Shown in pieces: positions 52,195 to 59,981 of a stretch of 64,000 nucleotides of DNA. A program made the translations under genes and the position numbers. The notes under the pieces were generated by a model. The model saw only the letters and a list, made by a program, of their open reading frames with translations, had not been told where the DNA came from and searched no databases. Location: contig JAQUPZ010000008.1 of assembly GCA_028716365.1 (NCBI GenBank), forward strand, positions 124,001 through 188,000, written 5' to 3'. This DNA comes from Kiritimatiellia bacterium (GTDB lineage: Bacteria > Verrucomicrobiota > Kiritimatiellia > UBA8416 > YA12-FULL-48-11). Every line of letters begins with the position of its first letter. Position 1 is the stretch's first letter.

Positions 52195-52265
52195 ACGTTG
52201 CGAACGTGATGCTCTACCAACTGAGCTACTGCCCCATGCTTCGTAAAACGCCGATACAATCGCAG
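52195..52265. repeat. Right attachment repeat (attR) with tRNA-Ala 5' fragment
   Basis: Identical to 46707-46777 over 71 bases. The first 41 bases are a copy of the tRNA 5' half (anticodon arm to position 1) and the rest is upstream flank. The 3' half of the tRNA is missing, so this copy cannot make a tRNA. Confidence 0.85.
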
Positions 52266-52932
52266 GTTTTCCAGCAATTTCAAGCATTTCCATCAGCTTG
52301 TTGAAATCGTCATTTTAGCTCATAATCGTCATATTGCGATACAAAATGTGCCCAAAATGTGCCACCGAAATGCCACGGATTTGCAAACAAGATGCCAACA
52401 AGAAAGGGGGTGGTATCATTGTTGTTTTGTAGGGTGGGGATGAGGTAGGATGAGACAGAAGCGGGAGGCGTTTAATGGAAAGAATTGTTGCAATGAAATA
52501 TTCCTGTATTGTTCTGCTATGTCACTCCAAAGCAGGAATAAAACCATGGATCACTCAGTTGGAAAAATTTATCGTCGTCCCGGTCGAAAGAAAAGATGAA
52601 GTGGATGAAGACGACTGACCCAAAAAGTCCTGCATTGCCGTTGACGGTGATCCATCATCAGGCGATGAATTTACTGTGATCGTATGCTTGGAATTATCAT
52701 CATCGGAATCCTCACAGCCCGCCATAATGAATAACGACAAAACCAGCCAGACAACCAGAATTTTCCTGATACAACCACGCATGATTTTCATAACATTCCG
52801 ATCTATCAAGTCCAGGCCGATACTTTCACAGGTTCTCCAGGGATTTCAAGCATTTCTATCAGCTTGTTAAAATCATCGTATAAGCCGAATTCAGTTGTTT
52901 CAAAGACAAAATGTGCCACCGAAATGACATGG
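52266..52932. repeat. Degenerate attachment-flank repeats to the right of the island
   Basis: The flank following attR (52266-52377) resembles the flank of attL (46778-46881), and a third copy without tRNA sequence lies at about 52829-52932. All share ATTTCAAGCATTTC, a CAGCTTNTNAAAATC core and the CCACCGAAATG motif. The stretch 52039-52554 holds no gene; it consists of these repeats plus unassigned DNA (52380-52554). The third copy suggests an older insertion now reduced to about 0.56 kb. Confidence 0.6.
52555..52809 (-). CDS. Small lipoprotein
   Basis: An 84-residue protein with a signal (ILVVWLVLSLFIMAGC) ending in a lipobox at the Cys, followed by an acidic DSDDDNSK linker and a Ser/Thr-rich tail. 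A second Met at residue 7 (MKIMRGCIRK) gives a more usual signal length and may be the real start. No family is recognised. It lies between the second and third attachment-like repeats, so it may be the remaining cargo of an older insertion. Confidence 0.5.
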   Translation of the reverse strand: MIDRNVMKIMRGCIRKILVVWLVLSLFIMAGCEDSDDDNSKHTITVNSSPDDGSPSTAMQDFLGQSSSSTSSFLSTGTTINFSN

Positions 52933-52990
52933 AAAGGATATACGTCATTTGATTCTTGCTAAAATCGATGCTTCGATATAAAATTCCTTT

Positions 52991-53374
52991 GTGATGGAAA
53001 AGAATCCAGACTATCAACTTTCGACTTCTGTGAATGAAGGCATCTTGGAAATTGTTATCACAGGCGAAGTGACGAAAAGCAATGTTAGCAAGATCCATGA
53101 TGAAATGATCTCAATCATCAAGGCAAAAAACATCAGTAATATGTTGATTGATATCCGCACCCTGAAGGGTCGTCTCGGGATTGCAGACACCTATTTTAGT
53201 ATCAGAAGTTATCCTTCCGATATACTGAAAGTGAACACTGCCATTGTTGATATTGAAGAGAATGCAGCATACGAAGCATTTCACGAAATAACCGCAACAA
53301 ATGCAGGCAGATCATTGAAATGCTTCACCGATATTGGTGCAGCAAGGGCGTGGTTACGAACATTCGAAAAATGA
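52991..53374 (+). CDS. SpoIIAA-like (STAS-related) protein
   Basis: A 127-residue cytoplasmic protein. The frame opens with GTG followed directly by ATG (52994), and either could start translation; no ribosome site is clear. The sequence has the SpoIIAA-like alpha/beta outline: NEGILEIVITGEVTKSNVSK, then NMLIDIRTLKGRLGIADTYF, and a final GRSLKCFTDIGAARAWLR. In this family the last segment places an 'e.eAl.WL' helix. Function is unknown; such proteins may bind lipids or act as small regulators. It starts just right of the last attachment-like repeat and has the base composition of the chromosome rather than the island. Confidence 0.75.
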   Translation: MMEKNPDYQLSTSVNEGILEIVITGEVTKSNVSKIHDEMISIIKAKNISNMLIDIRTLKGRLGIADTYFSIRSYPSDILKVNTAIVDIEENAAYEAFHEITATNAGRSLKCFTDIGAARAWLRTFEK

Positions 53375-53522
53375 TTATTTAAATCAATCCTACCAGCATT
53401 AGATGGGCATTTATGTTTGACGGGAAATTTCTATCCCTGCATTCTTAACGGCTTATCCATTGGCTAATCTTGCTTACTTAGCCTGCTTATTTCATGAGCG
53501 TGAGAGTGCTCATTTCATAAAC

Positions 53523-53694
53523 ACTTCTGACTGCGATTGTTCGCAGTCAGAAGTTTCGACGCGGTGCTGGAGCACCTTGCTCCCCTCGGCCTGAGCTCGG
53601 GGCGAAGGCAAGGTTAACCCTGAGCGAAAGCGGCGTAAGCTGCTGGAGTTGAAGCCCGAAGGGCGAATATTTCACCACGGAGGTGAAATATTCG
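53523..53694. repeat. Cluster of perfect palindromes
   Basis: The 322-bp gap between genes holds at least three strong hairpins: ACTTCTGACTGCG/CGCAGTCAGAAGT (53523-53535 with 53542-53554, 13 bp perfect), GTGCT/AGCAC (around 53564-53575), and CGAATATTTCACC/GGTGAAATATTCG (53664-53676 with 53682-53694, 13 bp perfect). The last one abuts the 3' end of the minus-strand receiver gene and may end its transcript. The area between is GC-rich with no gene. Confidence 0.65.
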
Positions 53695-53696
53695 GG

Positions 53697-54062
53697 TTAG
53701 AAGGAAGTTTCCAATATCTCTTCGAACTGTGCTTTGTTAAATCTTTTCCTGTCAATTATGGTTGAAACCGTGCCATGCATTCTTTTTAATTCTTCTTCAG
53801 ACAGAGAAAGTCCGGTCATAATTACAATAGAAGCATCTTTATTTACAGGATCGTTCTTAATAGCCGTCAATATGTCCCAGCTGCTTATGTTGGGAAAAAG
53901 AAAATCAAGGAATACGTAATCGAACTTTTTCCCGCTTTGTAATACCTTCCTTACATTTTCACTGCTCTTTACAATTGTTACCAGAACGTCTTTTTGTTGA
54001 GACAGTTTTTCGAACAACCGGCACACCTGTTTATCGTCATCTAATATCAGAATGTTTTTCAT
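53697..54062 (-). CDS. Stand-alone response-regulator receiver protein
   Basis: A 121-residue single receiver domain. Acidic pocket residues occur in LILDDDKQV, the phosphoacceptor Asp in YVFLDFLFP (about residue 52), the switch Thr in VIMTGLS, and the Lys in IIDRKRFN. The usual Lys-Pro after strand 5 is Lys-Arg here. No output domain follows. It is convergent with nothing and ends beside a 13-bp palindrome. No kinase gene is in the window, so its partner is unknown. A second receiver-only gene lies 245 bp away on the opposite strand. Confidence 0.82.
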   Translation of the reverse strand: MKNILILDDDKQVCRLFEKLSQQKDVLVTIVKSSENVRKVLQSGKKFDYVFLDFLFPNISSWDILTAIKNDPVNKDASIVIMTGLSLSEEELKRMHGTVSTIIDRKRFNKAQFEEILETSF

Positions 54063-54307
54063 AATTTATTTGCCGGCAATTATTGCATGGAAGCACAAGA
54101 AGTGTCACCCCAGAGAAATAACTGACATACTACGTATACTGGTATAAGTAGTTATTCTTTGTAAAATGACCTTGAATTACTGATTATAAACTCGCATTAA
54201 TCCATCCTTGTTTACGTCCCGGTTTTGTACTAACATTTATCAAAAAGGGGACAAGTCTGCCTGAAATATGCAGAGCAGGTTTTCATTTTCGTTCCTGACA
54301 GGCATGT

Positions 54308-54682
54308 ATGAAAATACTGATTGCTGATGACGAAACAGTAATAGGATCTGTGTTTAAAATGGTTCTTAGCTGTGCATTCAAGGATAGCAGTATCGATGTG
54401 GTTGTTAACGGAGCAGAGGCTGTAGATGCTTTTCGAAATGGGAATTACGATGTTTTATTGATGGATATTCATATGCCGGTAAAAGACGGTTATCAGGCTT
54501 GTCTGGAAATTCAGGAAATATGCAGGCAGGAGAACCTGAAAATGCCGTTTGTTATATTCTGCACGGGATATGGAACATCAAAAGAGATCCAGGAAATAAC
54601 AGCTGATAAAACTCATTTTGCCCTGTTACTGAAACCTGTGACTTGCGAAAAAATCATCGACGCATTCAAAGCCATAAAGTAG
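54308..54682 (+). CDS. CheY-like response-regulator receiver protein
   Basis: A 124-residue receiver domain with a full active site: ILIADDETV (acidic pair at about 7-8), VLLMDIHMPVKDGYQ (phosphoacceptor Asp about 55), VIFCTGYG (Thr) and LLLKPVTC (Lys-Pro). There is no output domain. The start is the ATG at 54308; no clear ribosome site precedes it. An 8-bp inverted repeat (TGTCCTCA 54688-54695, TGAGGACA 54724-54731) lies beyond the stop, but its loop is long. It is divergent from the other stand-alone receiver gene and may act in a phosphorelay with it. Confidence 0.88.
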   Translation: MKILIADDETVIGSVFKMVLSCAFKDSSIDVVVNGAEAVDAFRNGNYDVLLMDIHMPVKDGYQACLEIQEICRQENLKMPFVIFCTGYGTSKEIQEITADKTHFALLLKPVTCEKIIDAFKAIK

Positions 54683-54757
54683 GCGGTTGTCCTCATTACC
54701 CATTTTCTCCACAATATCTTAATTGAGGACAGGTCTTTCTCGGAAAAAGGTTAGTCG

Positions 54758-54787
54758 TTGACACCCGTCATGTTTCTGTTACAGAAT
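54758..54787 (+). promoter_or_regulatory. Candidate promoter, TTGACA-N18-CAGAAT, copy 1
   Basis: TTGACA at 54758-54763 is followed after 18 bases by CAGAAT at 54782-54787. A closely similar block occurs at 59805-59834 with identical boxes and spacing, and TCAATA follows both. Transcription from here would begin a few bases before the hydrolase ATG at 54802. The similarity might instead reflect decayed common ancestry. Confidence 0.4.
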
Positions 54788-54801
54788 CCTCAATACGATT
54801 T

Positions 54802-56037
54802 ATGAGTTGCCACAAACAAGCATGGCATTGGAACCCAATGACGGTTAACGACTTTGCGCCGAATGGAGTTACTCGCAGACAGTTTTTACAGGGCGCAGGC
54901 GGATTTTGCGTATCCTGTGGAGCTCTCAGTGGCTTTGCATTGGCTGCCGACGAAGGACCAAGACTCCGCAAGGGAAATGCACAGACCCCTGAGGAGGCCA
55001 GGAAAGAACTGGAAGAGTTCAAGGCATCCTACTCCGATTTGGCCGGATGGGAAAAACGAAAGGCGCGAATCCGTCAAGGTATCCTCGAGGGGGCAAGGCT
55101 GTCGCCGTTGCCGGAAAAAACGCCCCTTAAGCCCCAATTCTTCAAGAAGCGAATCTATAAAGGTTACACGGCTGAGAGTGTCGCCATTCAGAGCTGGCCC
55201 GGTTTCTACGTAACGGGAACTCTGTATAGTCCCCTGGACATGAAACCGCCGTATGCGGGCATTGTTTCTGCACACGGTCATGGAGGACGATTCTTACCCG
55301 GAAGACAGACACGGTGCGCGGTCCTGGCCCGCATGGGTGCGCGTGTGTTTCATTATGACATGGTCGGCTATGGAGATTCCCAGGACGCCGGCTGGGTGCA
55401 TGGTAAAACCCCGGAGGTTCTTCGACTCACAACATGGAACAGCATGCGGGCTCTGGATTTTGTTGAATCACTGGAAGGTGTTGATCCTAAGCGGATCGGA
55501 ATGACAGGTAATTCCGGTGGCGCTTCTCAGACATTTACGCTTTCGGCAATTGATGAGCGGATAGCGGTCTCAGTCCCGAGTTGTCAGGTCTCTGCCCACT
55601 TCTTTGGCGGCTGTGTCTGTGAAAGCGGCATGCCGATCCACTGGGGACCTAATCACAAGACCAATAATGCAGAGATCGCAGCATTGACCGCGCCGCGACC
55701 GCAATTGCTCCTTTCGAATGGTGCTGATTACACGAAGTTTACTCCGGAAGTGGAATTCCCCTACATCAAACACGTGTACAGCTTGTACGGTGCCGCCGAC
55801 AAAGTCCAAAACGCTCACTTTCCACGGGAGAAACATGACTATGGCCCGTCCAAACGCATGGCTGCATACGCATTCTTCATAAGATATCTTAATTTAGACG
55901 GCGAACGTCCATGGGGCGGGCAGGACCGGATCGACGAATCATTCGTAACCGTTGAGACTCGGGAGGAAATGCTGGTGTTCGGACCGCAAAACCCATACCC
56001 CACGGATGCCGTGAAACCCAATACGCCATTGCCTTAG
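54802..56037 (+). CDS. Tat-exported alpha/beta hydrolase (acetyl-xylan-esterase-like)
   Basis: A 411-residue protein. A twin-arginine signal ([20 protein letters not shown]) is at residues 21-40; an alternative start at Met13 (54838) gives a more normal signal length. The hydrolase core has [12 protein letters not shown] (oxyanion region), [12 protein letters not shown] with the nucleophile Ser in GNSGG, and a late [10 protein letters not shown] with the catalytic His. Length and motifs resemble acetyl-xylan esterase and related carbohydrate deacetylating hydrolases of PVC bacteria; the acid residue is probably the Asp of GADYTKF. It probably acts in the periplasm on acylated sugars. The neighbours are other exported catabolic enzymes. 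Confidence 0.82.
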   Translation: MSCHKQAWHWNPMTVNDFAPNGVTRRQFLQGAGGFCVSCGALSGFALAADEGPRLRKGNAQTPEEARKELEEFKASYSDLAGWEKRKARIRQGILEGARLSPLPEKTPLKPQFFKKRIYKGYTAESVAIQSWPGFYVTGTLYSPLDMKPPYAGIVSAHGHGGRFLPGRQTRCAVLARMGARVFHYDMVGYGDSQDAGWVHGKTPEVLRLTTWNSMRALDFVESLEGVDPKRIGMTGNSGGASQTFTLSAIDERIAVSVPSCQVSAHFFGGCVCESGMPIHWGPNHKTNNAEIAALTAPRPQLLLSNGADYTKFTPEVEFPYIKHVYSLYGAADKVQNAHFPREKHDYGPSKRMAAYAFFIRYLNLDGERPWGGQDRIDESFVTVETREEMLVFGPQNPYPTDAVKPNTPLP

Positions 56038-56090
56038 GTAATGACAGGAATTCATTTAACCATATAACCATTAAGCAAGGAGACTCGACC

Positions 56091-57005
56091 ATGTTCTCTT
56101 CACACAAACTCCCTATGTTCTTACTCGCCCTTCTGACCGCCTGCTGTTTGAGTTCCATGGCCGCGGAGGTCAACCGGACGATCAGCGTTTATATCATGAC
56201 CGATATGGAGGGCGTGGCTGGAGTACTCGACTTTGAGCAGTGGACCAGCCCGGAGTCGCGTTACTACGACCTTGGCAAGGAATTTCTTACCCTTGAGGTA
56301 AATGCGGCCATTGAAGGCTTTGCCCGGGCTGGGGCCACAGAGTTCCTCGTGGCCGATGGGCACGGCCACGGAGCGGTCAATCCTAAACTGCTCGATGCCC
56401 GTGCGCAGTTGGCCCGCAACTGGGCCCCACCGCCTTATCCGTTCAGCATGGAACGCGGTATGACATTCTGCGCTTATGTGGGCCAGCATGCCATGTCGCG
56501 AACGGAGTTTGCGCACCTGGCACATACCGGCAATTGTGGCGTGTTTGAGACCACAATCAACGGCCGCCCGGTCGGCGAATTCGGCGAAGGGACGCTGTGT
56601 GCCGCCCAGTTGGGTATCCGCACGATCTTCGCTTCCGGTGACCTGGCCCTGACCAAGGAGGCCCAGGCCCTGGTACCGGGCATCGAAACCGTGGCCGTCA
56701 AACGCGGTACGACACCGGGACGCGGCGATGAGTGCGACAAAGAGAAATACGCCAAACGTAATCTCGGTGCAATCCACTTCCAGCCCGAGCGAGCGCGGCA
56801 GATGATACTTGCCGGGGCCGAGAAAGCGCTCCGCCGCGCGCTGGCCGACCCGTCAATGGGTGCGGTCCCGCTGAAGCCGCCTTTTGAACGGGTGACAATC
56901 CTGCGCCCGCAGAAGGAACTGCCCAAGCGCATTGGCCGCTCCAGTCATCCGGATAACTTTATTTCGCTGATGAATGCGCCGATGAAGTACGAGACGATGA
57001 AATAG
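56091..57005 (+). CDS. Exported M55-family D-aminopeptidase (DppA-like)
   Basis: A 304-residue protein with a signal peptide (MFSSHKLPMFLLALLTACCLSSMAA). The mature part follows the M55 plan: ISVYIMTDMEGVAGVLDFEQ with the Asp/Glu zinc ligands (DMEG), FLVADGHGHGAVN with the His ligands, ERGMTFCAYVGQHAMSRT, and GNCGVFETTINGRPVGEFGE near the active site. Bacillus DppA hydrolyses D-amino-acid peptides from the cytoplasm; an exported form could act on peptidoglycan-derived D-Ala peptides. AAGGAG lies about eight bases before the ATG. Spacing from the esterase gene is 53 bp, so the two may be cotranscribed. Confidence 0.88.
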   Translation: MFSSHKLPMFLLALLTACCLSSMAAEVNRTISVYIMTDMEGVAGVLDFEQWTSPESRYYDLGKEFLTLEVNAAIEGFARAGATEFLVADGHGHGAVNPKLLDARAQLARNWAPPPYPFSMERGMTFCAYVGQHAMSRTEFAHLAHTGNCGVFETTINGRPVGEFGEGTLCAAQLGIRTIFASGDLALTKEAQALVPGIETVAVKRGTTPGRGDECDKEKYAKRNLGAIHFQPERARQMILAGAEKALRRALADPSMGAVPLKPPFERVTILRPQKELPKRIGRSSHPDNFISLMNAPMKYETMK

Positions 57006-57184
57006 TCCTTAGCGAAGATCTTTGGGTCGTTCGCGCTCATCTGAGCTCAGGGTATTTGAAGAATCTGTAATACTACTTGTCATCGGCCATAACCGTGTTA
57101 GCATTTTATCAATTAACCGGGACGGGAGTGCTGAAACCGGTGTTCCAGAATTGCTCCCCGGGAAGGCAACTTCTTATCAATAAC

Positions 57185-58375
57185 ATGAACATGAAAAACA
57201 AAAAAGAAATAAGCCGTCGTAAATTCATAACCAACTCAACATTGGGAAGTATCGGGACTTTAGGTGCAATAGGATTTTTAACATCCTGCAAGGGACTGCA
57301 TACAAAAACCGGCAAATTAACAGATGGCAAAGGAATTAAAGCCGGTATCACGCTGCGACCCTATAAACTGCTTTGCGCAGTGTGCGCAATCGGGGAGGGG
57401 AATACAGAAGAGGACGATGATAAGATCAAAGCCATCAGGAAAAATCCCGACATTCCGGTCACACTGCGATGTAATGCAGGTGACATATTCGCGTATCAGG
57501 ATCCTGATCATGCTGATGACACTCATGGAAGCGCTGAATTCAACAGGAAAAGAGACCTGGAGATACTGCAGAGGATTGACCTGCCTCCGGGTGTTACATT
57601 GCCGGCGCGAATTATTTTACATCGCATTTGGGACAGGATAACGAGTACATCCGGAATCTGTAACTGCGAAGAGACAGCGAAGGATTCGTGCAAAGGTTGT
57701 CCCAGGGCAAAGGCCGGATTATACGAAAAAGGTCGTGAAATAAGCTTATTGTATGCAGTTCCGGGATGGAACACCCAGCTCACCTTTTCCGAATCCGACC
57801 TGCAAAAAGCAAAAAATGCTATTATCGTGCCTCGCACGAAGGAAGAGAGAGCTGCCGAAAAACGCAAATCACTTGAGGCCATGTATCATGCAGAAGCGAT
57901 ACCTGTCAGGCCGCATATCCTTCTATGTGCCATATGTCAATATGGAGATGGCTCAAGACCTCCATTTGAAACGGACAACCTGCCCGAGATGATACAGTTC
58001 ATCTTAAAGAACCCAAAAGCCAGGATTAAGATGGCTGAAGCAGCTGACTGGATGATGTGCGCGCCCTGTCCCAGCTTGAATAAATACAATGCATGCGTGA
58101 ATGTGAAAGGTCATGCCGGGTTGACGAGTCAACTTCGTGATGTGAGGGTGCTTCATGTACTCGACCTTCGTTATGGAGATGTGATCAATGCGCAGGAGTT
58201 ATACAAAAAGATTCTGCAGCACATCCCGAGTTCGGCTCCAATCTGCGGTTCCATCTCAAAAGGGGTTCAGGAACCATCAGTATGGGATGACGAATGCGGA
58301 CATCACTCTGAAAGTTTAAAATCATTCGTTAAAGGGCGGGAACTGCTGATAAAGGAGTTCGGATTCAACATATAG
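57185..58375 (+). CDS. Cys-rich Tat lipoprotein with duplicated domain, unknown function
   Basis: I place the start at the ATG giving MNMKNKKEISRRKFITN, because the longer frame (TTG at 57077) would bury the twin-arginine signal. The signal ends in a lipobox (IGFLTSC), so it is a Tat-exported lipoprotein of about 396 residues. Two homologous halves are visible. The first begins LRPYKLLCAVCAIGEGN and the second VRPHILLCAICQYGDGS; both then run through an IRKNPD/ILKNPK helix to an IL/VL-R-DL segment. Between them lies a CNCEETAKDSCKGCPRAKAG cluster. In all about twelve Cys suggest metal or iron-sulfur binding. I do not know the family; the function is open. Confidence 0.7.
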   Translation: MNMKNKKEISRRKFITNSTLGSIGTLGAIGFLTSCKGLHTKTGKLTDGKGIKAGITLRPYKLLCAVCAIGEGNTEEDDDKIKAIRKNPDIPVTLRCNAGDIFAYQDPDHADDTHGSAEFNRKRDLEILQRIDLPPGVTLPARIILHRIWDRITSTSGICNCEETAKDSCKGCPRAKAGLYEKGREISLLYAVPGWNTQLTFSESDLQKAKNAIIVPRTKEERAAEKRKSLEAMYHAEAIPVRPHILLCAICQYGDGSRPPFETDNLPEMIQFILKNPKARIKMAEAADWMMCAPCPSLNKYNACVNVKGHAGLTSQLRDVRVLHVLDLRYGDVINAQELYKKILQHIPSSAPICGSISKGVQEPSVWDDECGHHSESLKSFVKGRELLIKEFGFNI

Positions 58376-58450
58376 AATATTTTTAAAAGTAATTTTTTGT
58401 CAACAATCCGGACGTAATTACCGAACGGTCAAAACGAGGAGGAAATGGTT

Positions 58451-59773
58451 ATGATTCCTGACAGCAATATTCATGTTCCAAGGCGGCAGTTCCTCAAACA
58501 AATGGCGACGGTTACCGGAGCCATTACTCTTCCACAAATCATCTCATCGTCGGTTCTGGGAAAGGATGAGAAGACAGCGCCGAGCAATAAAATCACCCTC
58601 GGGGTCATAGGTGTTGGTGGTCGGGGTAATGTGTTGATGAAGAATTATCTCAAATTCGATGATGTAACCGTATTGGCCGTATGCGATCCCCGTGGCGACC
58701 GGCTAAAGAAAGCCAAGGGAGACGTGGATCTTGAGTATAATAATAAAGATTGTACCATGTATGGGGATTACCGCGAACTGCTGGCCCGGAAAGATATTGA
58801 TGCGGTGGTTATCGCCACGCAGGACCACTGGCATGCGCTGATTGCGACGGCGGCGGCGCAGGCGGGCAAGGATATGTACTGCGAAAAACCGCTGGGAGTG
58901 TCCGTCCAGGAATGTCAGATTATCCGTGATACCATTCGCAAACATAAACGAATCTTCCAGACGGGCACGCATTCACGTTCTTTTCAAAACTGCTGGCAGG
59001 CCTGTGAACTGGTCCGAAATGGTTACATCGGCAAAGTCCATACTGTGCAAGTGGCTGCCCAGGGACCGCACTTTAAACCAAGCTACAAGGGTTCCCTGGA
59101 CCCACAACCTGTCCCTGAAGGTTTCGACTGGGATATGTGGCTGGGACCAGCGCCAAAGAAACCCTACAATCCGGGCCGCGTGGCTTACCCGGATTTTTAC
59201 CTGATCTGGGACTACTGTGTCGGTTTCATCTGTAACTGGGGCGTACACTGTCTGGATATTGCTCTGTGGGGCTGCCCGGAACTCGCCGGCGGAACGTTTG
59301 ACCTTGAATGCAAGGCTACCTATCGCAACGAAGGCTTTTCGGACAATGTGCTCGGTTGGAACAGTACGTTCACATATGCGAGCGGCTTGAAGATGATTTT
59401 CACGGATGAAGATCAACAGAAATTTGGCATCCGGTTCATTGGTGACAAGGGGTGGATTCATACTAGTTGGGGTGGGGGTGGTATCTGGGCAGAACCGGAA
59501 TCTCTGCTAAAAATTAAAATCAAACCCGAGGAACAGAAACTACAGCTATCCAGGAACCATGGCGATAATTTCATTCAGAGTGTCCGCAGCCGTCGAGATC
59601 CGGTTGCGAACGTCGAGGCGGGGCACAGGGCTTCCTGCTTTGGCATGATCGCGGACATTTCTGCCCGTCTGCAACGGAAGTTGAAGTGGGATCCGAACAA
59701 GGAACAGTTCATTGGTGACGATGAAGCCAATGCCAGGCTGATCCGGCCCATGCGTGAACCGTGGAAGCTGTAA
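58451..59773 (+). CDS. Tat-exported Gfo/Idh/MocA family oxidoreductase
   Basis: The second ATG is preferred, eight bases after AGGAGG; the first ATG, two bases after it, is too close. The product begins MIPDSNIHVPRRQFLKQMAT with the twin-arginine signal. GVIGVGGRGNVLMKN is the Rossmann dinucleotide motif, DMYCEKPLGVSVQEC carries the family EKP Lys, and WDMWLGPAPKKPYNPGR is the usual C-terminal-domain loop. About 440 residues long, it should use bound NAD(P) to oxidise a sugar or sugar acid in the periplasm. It is the second exported Gfo/Idh/MocA protein in the window and shares about the same domain order with that at 26986. Confidence 0.88.
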   Translation: MIPDSNIHVPRRQFLKQMATVTGAITLPQIISSSVLGKDEKTAPSNKITLGVIGVGGRGNVLMKNYLKFDDVTVLAVCDPRGDRLKKAKGDVDLEYNNKDCTMYGDYRELLARKDIDAVVIATQDHWHALIATAAAQAGKDMYCEKPLGVSVQECQIIRDTIRKHKRIFQTGTHSRSFQNCWQACELVRNGYIGKVHTVQVAAQGPHFKPSYKGSLDPQPVPEGFDWDMWLGPAPKKPYNPGRVAYPDFYLIWDYCVGFICNWGVHCLDIALWGCPELAGGTFDLECKATYRNEGFSDNVLGWNSTFTYASGLKMIFTDEDQQKFGIRFIGDKGWIHTSWGGGGIWAEPESLLKIKIKPEEQKLQLSRNHGDNFIQSVRSRRDPVANVEAGHRASCFGMIADISARLQRKLKWDPNKEQFIGDDEANARLIRPMREPWKL

Positions 59774-59804
59774 ATGGTCGATTAATGGAAGGATTTATTA
59801 GCCG

Positions 59805-59834
59805 TTGACACCTTGTGAGTTTTCGATGCAGAAT
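59805..59834 (+). promoter_or_regulatory. Candidate promoter, TTGACA-N18-CAGAAT, copy 2
   Basis: TTGACA at 59805-59810 and CAGAAT at 59829-59834 with an 18-base spacer match the block at 54758-54787. The leader to the GH106-like ATG would be about 140 bases. On the minus strand the region 59799-59948 also reads as an uninterrupted peptide tail of about 50 residues ending in a stop, so a decayed gene end is an alternative explanation. Confidence 0.35.
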
Positions 59835-59981
59835 TCTTCAATAAAGGAGTAGTACAACACATCGTAGATGGGAATTCCTCCCGCCTGTTTGGCGTCGGGG
59901 CGGACAGGGACGGGCTGGGTCTGATGCTGCCGAGTGATAGCGAAGTAACCATTGCAGATTCATTAACCAATTTTAGTATAT

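Larger units (their letters stand above)
46707..52265. mobile_element. tRNA-Ala-integrated genomic island with decayed integrase
   Basis: The repeat-to-repeat period is 5,488 bp, bounded by 71-bp perfect direct repeats of the tRNA 5' half. Inside, base composition turns clearly AT-rich and codon use changes relative to both sides. Contents, left to right: a 164-residue membrane-anchored protein (minus), a 323-residue orphan (minus), a tyrosine recombinase fragment (plus), an HTH protein, and a three-gene cassette ending in a dCTP-deaminase-like gene (plus). The integrase is broken, so the element is probably fixed. Tandem ATGCCACCGAA motifs near each end look like integrase arm sites. Insertion reconstitutes the 5' rather than the 3' part of the tRNA, so the promoter side of the tRNA now comes from the element. 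Confidence 0.8.

Noticed and set aside
52195-52235. Second tRNA-Ala gene
   Set aside because: Only the 5' half is present; the T arm and 3' acceptor strand are missing.
52077-52283. A 68-residue minus-strand frame across the tRNA fragment
   Set aside because: Made of tRNA-fragment and attachment-flank sequence; no coding evidence.
56121-56777. A 218-residue minus-strand frame opposite the D-aminopeptidase
   Set aside because: Antisense to zinc-site motifs of M55; no independent support.
59782-59970. A 62-residue minus-strand gene
   Set aside because: No ribosome site and low-complexity Ser/Pro composition; another minus-strand frame there looks more protein-like but has no start, so only a decayed remnant is possible.
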